Shown here: positions 56,553 to 64,000 of the stretch, in pieces
How positions within the stretch are numbered: the first letter of the stretch is position 1
How the letters are laid out: each line of letters opens with the position of its first letter
Assembly (NCBI GenBank): GCA_031769625.1
Contig: JAUIMM010000601.1
Span: 3,463,501 to 3,527,500 of the forward strand
Source: Taudactylus pleione
Taxonomy: Eukaryota; Chordata; Amphibia; Anura; Myobatrachidae
DNA length: 64,000 nt
Direction: 5' to 3'
The notes under the pieces: generated by a model
Database searches by the model: none
Seen by the model: the letters and a program-made list of their open reading frames with translations, nothing else
What the model was told of the DNA's origin: nothing
Position numbers and translations under genes: made by a program

Positions 56553-58316
56553 TCATGCAGAGCAGCTGCGGAGACCGGAAACCAGGTGCCGTGAACCGGA
56601 AGTCACGTCACACCCCTCTTCGGTTACTAGGCAACCGATATGTTTAAGATTTGGTCCACGTCTATACGCCATTAATGGCGGCGTCTTTCCAATATTTTTC
56701 AAAGCTGGATCTGACGACAATATCGACCAATGTTTTCTAATGCTCTTCTTAACCACACTAGATTTTGTATCATATGTGCTTACATAGACCATACGTGTGT
56801 CATTTTTTGATGTTCCCAACTTATCTTGACCTTGTATGTAACGTACTCTGGCTTTTTTAAGGCACCTCTGGATAGTTTTGGTCTTATATCCGCGCTCCAA
56901 AAATCTTGTCTTCATCTCTGTCAATTGTTTTTGTGTGTTTCTATCATCTGTGTTGTTTCTGAATACACGGAGAAATTGTGAGATGGGCAGACTCTCTTTG
57001 AGATGAACGGGATGAAAACTTGAGGCCTGTAAAAATGTATTCCTGTCCGTATCCTTTTTATACAAGGTGGTTCCCAACAATGCACCGTCTTTATAGATTG
57101 TCAAATCAAGAAAATTGATCTTATTCTCATCAATCTGAAATGTAAAACGGACTAGATTGTCCAAACCATTTAAATGGGTCATCATGTCTAGAAAGCCCTC
57201 TCGTGTGCCGCTCCAAACTAAAAAAACGTCATCTATAAATCTCTTAAAGAAAGAAATATACGGCTGGAACAGCGGAAAAATATACTTAGTCTCGTACTCG
57301 GTCATATAAATATTCGCATAAACCGGAGCGAGATTCGAACCCATCGCTGTCCCAGACCGTTGTAAGTAATAGTCCTTTCCATATAGGAAAACATTAGTAC
57401 TTAACACCAATTCAGTCATCTCTAAAATGAATTCAACTGGGGGATGATCCATAGATTCATATATGGGGTCAACTCTGGATAATACCTCACGCAGAGCACT
57501 AAGTCCACCAGCGTGAGGGATTATGGTATACAGTGAACATACGTCCATCGTGACTAAAAAACTGTTAGTGGGAAACTCACCCACCTCATTCAATTTTACC
57601 AAAAAATCCCCCGTGTCTCTAATATAACTCAAACCCATTGTGGCATAGGGTTGTAATATGGTGTCAATGTAGATAGCCAGGGGTTGTAGCAAAGAACCCC
57701 TCGCAGAGATTATAGGTCTCCCCGGTGGATGCAGGGGATCCTTGTGGATCTTGGGGAGTGTATATATGATCGGTGTTATTGGGTACTCAACCGTTAAAAA
57801 CTCGGCAATATCCTTATCAATCCAGTTGTTAACCAGCCCTATGGTGATCAAATCTACTCGTTTTTTTATTTTATCAATGGGATTATATTGCAACATTACG
57901 TAAGTATCAGTGTCAGCCAGTTGCCTCATTATTTCTTTATTGTAATCAGACCAATCCTGAATTACAATAGCTCCCCCCTTGTCGGCTGGTCTGAAGACCA
58001 GATTCAAATTGTTCCTAAGAGAACATAGAGCCTCTCTCTCCTCCTTTGTCAAATTGTCAAAACATCTTGGACCGACATCCTTCAAAATGTCAAAATCAGT
58101 TAATCTCAAAAAAGTTTTAAGACTCGCATTATTGGAGGGGGGATCAAAGGAAGATGGCTTCTTCAACTTGTTCCCCTCTCGCAATACATCAGGGGATGTT
58201 GAGAAAAATTCCCTTAAACGAACCTTCTGTCCAAATTTATAGTGATCAATGCTCCACTTAAAATCATTACACCTATATGTTGGTACAAAGGTGAACCCTT
58301 TAGACAACAATCTCAT
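56553..58316 (-). CDS. PLE 2 reverse transcriptase (C-terminally truncated)
   Basis: An open frame of 587 codons. RPADKGGAIVIQDW at 109-122, TLPKIHKDPLHPPGRPIIS at 186-204, motif A FLVTMDVCSLYTIIP (Asp 258), motif B SGTAMGSNLAPVYANI (321-336), motif C RFIDDVFLVW (Asp 362 and 363) and FLDLTIYKDG (402-411). This is a complete PLE-type RT catalytic core. After RRGPNLKH the protein ends in ~20 unrelated residues, where EN-bearing PLEs such as PLE 1 continue into a Cys-rich linker and GIY-YIG endonuclease. The domain has been lost, probably by a deletion joining the RT to the pLTR. The N-terminal start is chosen as the first Met of the frame; homology continues upstream in other frames. Confidence 0.92.
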   Translation of the reverse strand: MRLLSKGFTFVPTYRCNDFKWSIDHYKFGQKVRLREFFSTSPDVLREGNKLKKPSSFDPPSNNASLKTFLRLTDFDILKDVGPRCFDNLTKEEREALCSLRNNLNLVFRPADKGGAIVIQDWSDYNKEIMRQLADTDTYVMLQYNPIDKIKKRVDLITIGLVNNWIDKDIAEFLTVEYPITPIIYTLPKIHKDPLHPPGRPIISARGSLLQPLAIYIDTILQPYATMGLSYIRDTGDFLVKLNEVGEFPTNSFLVTMDVCSLYTIIPHAGGLSALREVLSRVDPIYESMDHPPVEFILEMTELVLSTNVFLYGKDYYLQRSGTAMGSNLAPVYANIYMTEYETKYIFPLFQPYISFFKRFIDDVFLVWSGTREGFLDMMTHLNGLDNLVRFTFQIDENKINFLDLTIYKDGALLGTTLYKKDTDRNTFLQASSFHPVHLKESLPISQFLRVFRNNTDDRNTQKQLTEMKTRFLERGYKTKTIQRCLKKARVRYIQGQDKLGTSKNDTRMVYVSTYDTKSSVVKKSIRKHWSILSSDPALKNIGKTPPLMAYRRGPNLKHIGCLVTEEGCDVTSGSRHLVSGLRSCSA

Positions 58317-58360
58317 CTCTGTTATAGAAAGGGGAGTACTAGATAAATTAAATATCGAAT

Positions 58361-59231
58361 TTATCTCCTCCTCCTTCTGTACCTTCTTCTTGTAACCCCC
58401 CCTCCGCGTCTGTTTTCTGTGCCTCTGTTGTGATTTATTATACTTGATGCCCCTAAAAAACCACTCGGTGGTCTATTCCCAGGGTTATCAGTATCAGAGG
58501 TGGATATAGATGATATAGTATCCACGGTCGGGAAGCTGGTACGCGTATTCACTTTAATAAATCTCTGAGTCTGTTTTGAACTTTGATCACCTGTGAGCCA
58601 CCTATTATACAGTGTGATTTTTATAATCATTATTGACAGTGGCCAGTTTCTTACGTTTAAAGGCCACTAATTTTTTTGTGTGTGTCAATTTGATTTGTGA
58701 GCTTATCAAACCACTTATCTGATTTATCATTCAGGAGGGTCTGTTCATGGGTTCCCTTAAACTGATCAATGTCCTCTTTAGTTTTTTTAATTCGGACCCA
58801 ACCTCCTCCACAACAAGTAAAATGAGGTCTAGAGAACACTTATTCAACACTGCGCACCATCGGCTGCAAAAAATCGGATTGTTGCGGCCGATAGTGGGCA
58901 CGTTATTCACCCTAAAACCTCGTGGGATCTGTTTGGTACGGAAATATTCGGACAAAAATTGTCCATGTAATTCAAGATCAATTTCTCTGCGTTTAAGCCT
59001 CAGTAGACGGTAATACAAGTCCACTGAAGTTTCCGCAGGAAGATCCTGAAATTCAAATTGATTAAAGAGGAATTTATCTGCATCATCTGTGAGAGATAAT
59101 ACTCCACATTCAGCTTGTGCGAGTAACTCATCATCCAAAAAAGTAGAGACTGCTTGTGACATCAAATTATCACCATATACACTATGATAATTAATCTCTA
59201 TTGGACCGGCACTTGAGAGACAACAATACAA
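58361..59231 (-). pseudogene. PLE 2 N-terminal region (frameshifted)
   Basis: 59231-58731 encodes MYCCLSSAGPIEINYHSVYG and an acidic/Leu-rich region. At about 58790 the continuation (KKTKEDIDQFKGTHEQTLLN) moves to another frame (58839-58657). 58630-58361 is a Ser/Thr-rich then Arg-rich segment (RRRYRRRRR) before the RT frame. Together these look like the N-terminal part of one PLE protein, broken by at least two frameshifts. Confidence 0.75.
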
Positions 59232-59290
59232 TACATTTAAACTAATTCACATATGACACATTATACAACAACATATAATTTAAAAATATA

Positions 59291-59564
59291 TTATGTACTT
59301 GATCTGGTGATGTGATAGTATGCACTATGATGTTATGCACTATGGTTTTGATGTCTTGAAGAAGGTCCTCCGGGACTGAAACGTCGACAACTCCTTTGCC
59401 AGTGATGAATTAAAAAGCATGAATTTTGTACTTCTGGTGAGTGCCCTCTGTTATTTCCTATGCATGGAAGAAACAATTGGATATATATCGTGACCATTTC
59501 TGTGGTTTGAGGATTGCACCCCGCAAGCTGAAGTTAATAGATATGATGTGAGTGCAGGCTATGG

Positions 59565-59574
<10 letters not shown>
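59291..59574 (+). repeat. PLE 2 inverted terminal repeat, right arm
   Basis: Inverse of 56193-56475, from TTATGTACTTGATCTGG to ATGGATTGATTAT. Contains hammerhead-like motif 8. Confidence 0.95.
59353..59388 (+). ncRNA. Hammerhead-ribozyme-like motif 8 (PLE 2 upstream pLTR)
   Basis: Same sequence as motif 7 on the plus strand: GTC, TTGAAGA (59356-59362), helix II, GAAAC (59378-59382), GTC (59383-59385), GAC (59386-59388). It is antisense to the PLE coding strand because the pLTRs are inverted. Confidence 0.7.
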
Positions 59575-59626
<52 letters not shown>

Positions 59627-59664
59627 ATATACACACACACATACACACATTATATATACACACA

Positions 59665-59690
<26 letters not shown>
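59575..59690. repeat. TA/CA compound microsatellite at right edge of PLE 2
   Basis: (TA)n followed by ACATATACATATATA and (CA)n. Confidence 0.9.
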
Positions 59691-59697
<7 letters not shown>

Positions 59698-59698
<1 letters not shown>

Positions 59699-60154
59699 CA
59701 AGGGCACCCCAGATGGTCGAGTGCCGTGGATTGAGCCTGTCGTTTATTTAAATTTTGTGGTCACACTTGCTAGGGCACCCTGTTTTTCAAATGTAAGACA
59801 AACTTTTTTCTTTTTCCAGGTGCTTATTAACTGATAGCCCTGGGTGTGATCCTGTCTCTTTAAGGCAGGACCCAGTTTCATGTTTACAATGTATGCAAGC
59901 TTGAGCCAAAGATGGCAGATCAAGTTCATTTATCTGAGAATCAGTGTAGGGACTGGCTAGATAGGAATGACCGTGAAGCGGTGGCCAGCTTAACAAATTA
60001 TTGCAATATTTTGGAACCAACATTCCCTATGTTCAAAGGAGTTGCAGTTTGAAAAGCATGTGAGTGCTTTGTTTGTATGATATTTTTTATGTAGACGGTG
60101 TGGTCACATACCAAGGGCACCCCAGATGGTCGAGTGCTGTGGATTGAGCCTGTC
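59698..60154. repeat. Direct repeat with 413-bp period
   Basis: A 44-bp unit beginning CCAAGGGCACCCCAGATGGT occurs at 59698-59741 and 60111-60154 with one difference. Both copies are followed or preceded by TA/CA microsatellite. The ~370 bp between them is non-coding and unclassified. It is either a short tandem array of a ~413-bp unit or two short terminal repeats of a small element. Confidence 0.8.
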
Positions 60155-60322
60155 ATATATATATATACACATACACATACACACACATATATATACATCT
60201 ATACAAATAATACATAGTGTTCTCCCCAGGCTGTTTTTTTGCGGGTGCACCCCCTGGCGAGAAACAGCCTACCACCCGTCACTTTGGGAGCCTGCAATTG
60301 TGGACAGTATCTGTATAAAAAA

Positions 60323-60500
60323 AATATGAGATATGGTAAGAACTTACCCTTATCTCCATTTCTACGAAGTCCATAGGGTTCCGCAGGATACCTTGGGGGA
60401 TAGGCGGATGGGGGCAGACATCGGGCACCTCAGAGTTAATTTTCAGCCTCCCAGGATGCACTGGGGTCCCTCTCCTGTACCCCGCCCCCGAGCCAAGGCA
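60323..60500. repeat. DIRS copy 4 left terminal inverted repeat
   Basis: AATATGAGATATGGTAAGAA, then CATAGGGTTCCGCAGGATAC, TCAGCCTCCCAGGATGCACT and GAGCCAAGGCATCC, matching both terminal repeats of copy 3. Confidence 0.9.
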
Positions 60501-61410
60501 TCCTCAGTTTGCTCGGCTCTGAGTCAGATAACCATTTCAGAGGGGGGCTGTTAACAGCCCCTGAAGTTGTTTCAAGGCAGCTTTTGCTGCGCAATGACGA
60601 GTGATAGCACAGACAGTCATCACAGACGTCCATGCTTTTGCTCCTTCACCCCGCCGGACCAGAGACGCCAGTACTGATCCTGGGATCCTGGTGGGTGTAT
60701 GGGGCCCCAGCTAGCAGTAACACTGGATTATCCCTGACCGTGGCCGGATTCACGGGGGTTCAGGTAAGTGGCGCGGTCCCGCGGAGGGTACCCGCCGATT
60801 CAGTCTTTATTGGTCCTCAGGCAGGGGGCTCCCTGGGGATAGGCTGCGTGTGGAGCCAGGTACTGATCCTGCGCTTTCCACTAGACCACCAGGGACAGCG
60901 GGCTGTAGCAGTGTGGAAATGCTCCAGCGTCCCAGGGGTTAATAGCATGCCAGGGGAGAGTGCCTTCCCCGTATCACAGGCGACGCCTCCCCCACTGCAT
61001 AGTGCCTTTCCATAGCGGTCTGGCGGGCTGTATCAGCGCTCCTCTCCTGGGCCCGCCTCCTCTCAGTTCCTCGGTGGCCATTTTTCTATAAGGAAGTGCG
61101 CGAGCGCTGCTGGCTGGTGATACAGGTGGCATCATGGTCCGGGTCCCCTGCATACCTCTCCTCCGATTAAGGTCGGCGTATGCAGCACTGTCTCAGTAGT
61201 TGAGGGAAAGTGCTTATAGTACAGGGAACGATTCCTGCATTGTATGGGACTATATGCTGGTGCTGTCTGACTGTTTCTGTTTCTCACTGTCAGCCATTTT
61301 ACTATCCCTGTTCTTTCTGCTACAAGCTCATGCGGTGTTGCAGGATGCTTATTGCCTCACAGTAAACTAGTTTTTTGGTGTGTGGGGTCACATACACAAC
61401 GTTCATTCTC

Positions 61411-62791
61411 ATCATGTCTGGGAGTGAACGCGATTACCCCCTTCTGCTTAAGTGTACCATATGCAGGTTACACATAGCGGAGGGAGTAGGGGACACTGAG
61501 GGGCTATGTAAGATGTGTGCTGCTACCCCATGCACTGTTTCAGCCCTGGAGCCTGTTCAGAAACCACCCTGGGCTTACGACATTGTGGGTCATCTAACGA
61601 CCCCCCCCCTGCGCTTCCCCAATTGGGGTCCTCGCAGCAGGCGGTGGTCTCCTCGCCCATGCAGGGGTTCCTCAGGCAGTTGTTAGTACCCCAGTGTCCC
61701 CCGCTACCGGCCCCCCCCCCCAGGCCTCTCAAGAGCCTGCGTGGGTAAATACATTGTCCAACAAGGTACAGTACCTGAAGGACGTTTTACAGGGGGAGTC
61801 ACCATTGCAGCCTTATAAACTGCCATTACAATTGACAGATAGCTCAGTATGATGACGTCATCTGTTGACGGTGAGATTCATGACTTATCAGACCAGGAGC
61901 CCCTTCAAGCTAAAGAGGTCAAGAATATATATATACCCGGCCTAATATGGGCAGTCCGTGTGGCCTTGGTTATTGATGAGGATTCCCCGGTGACTAAATC
62001 CAAATAGTCCTTTAAGGATGTTAAGGGTGATGCCACTGTATTTCCCCTATCTGGTCAGTTAGTGGATCATTTAGAGGAGGTGTGGAGAACTCCGGGTGAG
62101 CGGTTCCAGCCTCAAAGACGTTTGGCTTTTACATACCCTTTTGCGGATAATTACTTCTCAAAATGGAAACCCGCCCCAGGTAGATTCTCATGTTACACGC
62201 CTAGTGAAGAGTGCAACATTGCCCATGCCCTCCATGTCTTCCTTAAAGGATGTTACGGAGGAAAAGTGGAACTTTGTTTGAAATCCTTTTATTCCTTTGC
62301 TGGAGGGGCTTCCAGACCCGCTATGGCCATGAGTTGGGTTGCCAGAGCCATGGAGCGCTGGGCGGGATGCCTTGGAAGCGTCTCTCACCATGGACTCCTC
62401 AGCTGAACAGTTGGAGTTGGTGGGCAATCTCAGAGACTCGGCCATATATATCACTTCTAGAATTTCCTCGGCAGCAGTGGCGGCACGCTGCTCCCTGTGG
62501 TTGCGCTCATGGAGAGCTGATGCAGACTCCAAGAAAGGGTTGGAATGCTTACCCTTTAATGGTGAGGTCCTCTTTTGCCCTGATCTGGACAAAATTGTGA
62601 GTATGTTGGCAGCAGCTAAGTCTGCATGTCTACCGTCAGCCACAGTTCCTTCAGGGTCTGGGACTTTGTCCTTTCGGGCCCAGGGTAAGTCCAAAGTACA
62701 GTCCTTTCCTAGACAGTCAGTGGCCAGGAAAACTACCAAGCCAAAGAAACAGGCTTTGGAGTACAAGACACCCAGCTTCCAAATCTGTTGA
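61411..62791 (+). pseudogene. DIRS copy 4 gag-like ORF (frameshifted)
   Basis: Starts MSGSERDYPLLLKCTICRLH with the same C-x2-C-x14-C-x2-C cluster as copy 3 (CTIC...LCKMC). It shifts frame near 61575, then stops; it resumes as VDHLEEVWRTPGERFQPQRR and RLAFTYPFADNYFSKW (62062-62165) and ends with RISSAAVAARCSLWLRSWRA to FRAQGKSKVQSFPRQ (62339-62791). A Lys codon follows FSKW where copy 3 has a stop. Confidence 0.85.
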
Positions 62792-62814
62792 AAAGCCCTC
62801 CCCCTGGAAGACCC

Positions 62815-64000
62815 CAGGGTGGGAGGCCGACTTCTTCAGTTCGCCCAGTGCTGGTATCAAGACTACCACAGATACTTGGATAAGAGAAGTGGTCTGTCAC
62901 GGGTACGCCCTCTCCTTCCGCAGAAGGCTTCCAAACCGTTTTTTCACCACGGGCTTTCAGTCAGATCAAGACAAGGCCCTGGAATTCCGGAAAGTATTGC
63001 ACTCTATGCTCCAAGCTGGGGTTATAGTGCCTGTTCTGTCCCCTCTTAAGGGAACGGGGCATTGCTCCAACTTCTTTCTGGTTCAGAAACCCAATGGGTC
63101 CTACCGGACTATTCTCAACCTCAAGTCCCTCAACAAGTCTTTGAGGGTTCCTCCATTCATGATGGAGACCCTGCGTTCCATCATATTGGCTATGGAGCCT
63201 GGGGATTTTATGGTGTCATTGGACATTCAGGATGCCTACCTGCATATCCCAATTTCTCCAGCTCACCAACGTTTCCTCAGGTTTGCAGTGGTCAATCAAC
63301 GTTTCATGCACTGCCCTTTGACCTTTCCACAGCACCTCGGTTGTTTACGAAGGTTATGGCAGCCCACCTGCGGATGCAGGGGGTCCGCCTGTTACCCTAT
63401 CTGGACGCCCTTCTACTGTTATGAGGGTCTGCAACTGACCATCTGCAACTGACCATATCTGTGTTGCACAATTACTCCTGGCTGATAAACTTTAAAAAGT
63501 CCTCCCTGGTTCCCTCACAGAGGATGCTCCATCTTGGAGCCCTGTTGGACTCTCAACAACAGATGATCTTTGTGACAGAGGAAAAGATCTCTTCATTGCA
63601 GGCAAAGGTACGCAGTTGCCTTTTAGAGTCGCCGAGTGTCCATTCACTTGGCAATGAGGTTACTGGGATCCCTGGTGTCGACGTTCGACATGGTGGAATA
63701 TGCCCAGTTTCACTCCAGACCTCTGCAGAAGTTGATCCTCTCCAGACACCATCGGATAAAGTCAGACAATGGTGCTTTCTTCAGAGGTATGTCTGTCTCT
63801 GGCCTGCTGGCTGCGGACATCTCACCTCAACAGATGCCAGTCTCCGAGGTTGGGGGGCTTCCTTGTTCCAAGGAAGGTGGACCACAGCAGAATCTGCTCT
63901 TCCAATCAACGTATTGTAACTTCGAGCAGTATTCAGAGCTCTTCAGCAAGCAAGACTTGTTCTTCACGGCAAACTCGTGCAAGTCCAGTCGGACAATGCC
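62815..64000 (+). pseudogene. DIRS copy 4 reverse transcriptase-RNase H (frameshifted, runs off window)
   Basis: 62889-63300 carries VCHGYALSFRRRLP, FLVQKPNGSYRTILNLKSLN and motif A MVSLDIQDAYLHIPI. A deletion/frameshift near 63300 precedes motif B (FDLSTAPRLFTKVM) and motif C, where YLDALLLL has lost the second Asp. 63461-63919 carries the connection and RNase H start (LISTDASLRGWGA-like, ALPINVL). Inactive copy. Confidence 0.88.

Larger units (their letters stand above)
56193..59574 (-). mobile_element. Penelope-like retroelement 2 with inverted pLTRs
   Basis: Inverted terminal repeats of ~283 bp (56193-56475 and 59291-59574) enclose a minus-strand PLE coding region. Each repeat contains a hammerhead-like motif. 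(TA)n runs lie on both sides. Order on the minus strand: right repeat, N-terminal ORF pieces (59231-58361), RT (58316-56553), left repeat. No GIY-YIG endonuclease is present: only ~80 bp separate the RT frame end from the left repeat. Confidence 0.93.
60323..64000 (+). mobile_element. DIRS-type retrotransposon copy 4 (right part outside window)
   Basis: Same family as copy 3 but on the plus strand: terminal repeat (60323-60500), leader, gag remnant, RT and the start of RNase H, which runs off the window at GTCCAGTCGGACAATGCC (VQSDNA). Frameshifts interrupt every ORF. The outer left end starts AATATGAGATATGGTAAGAA, the sequence found at the opposite (3') end of copy 3. Confidence 0.92.

Overview
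This is a repeat-rich vertebrate nuclear window, most likely from a large-genome amphibian and probably a frog. That call rests on a vertebrate protein-coding gene spread over very long introns, together with several DIRS-type tyrosine-recombinase retrotransposons, Penelope-like elements (PLEs), Tc1/mariner and hAT DNA transposons, and many short MITE-like repeats. The species assignment is an inference. There are no bacterial operons, CRISPR arrays or prokaryotic signals.

The host gene is cdc73 (parafibromin, a subunit of the PAF1 RNA polymerase II elongation complex) on the minus strand. Seven exons are visible, in transcript order 49501-49444, 19666-19631, 19509-19422, 15022-14861, 14387-14287, 13982-13841 and 8175-8139. 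They splice in phase to the last 207 codons plus the stop (624 nt). No single exon is an obvious long ORF, so the gene is easy to miss. Everything between these exons, and everything above 49501, is intron. The region below about 7.6 kb is probably downstream of the gene.

Layout: 1-5299 decayed PLE with inverted terminal repeats and a hammerhead-like motif; 5609-5722 5S-rRNA-like sequence; 6.7-7.2 kb MITEs; 7.6-8.2 kb cdc73 last exon and 3' UTR; 8.3-9.0 kb Tc1 relic; 9.0-13.7 kb DIRS copy 1; 13.8-15.0 kb three cdc73 exons; 16-18.7 kb MITE, TAACCC-rich repeat and Tc1 element A; 19.4-19.7 kb two cdc73 exons; 21.5-22.4 kb old DIRS relic; 24.0-24.6 kb foldback element; 25.8-31.4 kb DIRS copy 2 with a hammerhead-bearing insertion in its terminal repeat; 32.4-32.9 kb hAT element with a perfect 8-bp target duplication; 33.0-38.9 kb nearly intact DIRS copy 3; 39-48 kb MITEs, LINE tails and hammerhead-like pLTR fragments; 49.4 kb a cdc73 exon; 50-52.5 kb palindromes and hammerhead-like fragments; 52.5-56.2 kb Tc1 elements B and C; 56.2-59.6 kb a second PLE with 283-bp inverted repeats, each carrying a hammerhead-like motif; 60.3 kb to the end DIRS copy 4 on the plus strand.

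The most notable signals are (i) at least eight hammerhead-ribozyme-like motifs scattered over the window, several tied to PLE terminal repeats; (ii) a structurally complete DIRS element whose internal complementary region joins both of its termini, but whose recombinase has lost the box II histidine; (iii) a 5S-like sequence with paired, apparently compensatory changes; and (iv) four copies of an element family carrying telomere-like TAACCC minisatellite. All family calls were made by reading translated motifs and repeats by eye; no database search was run.
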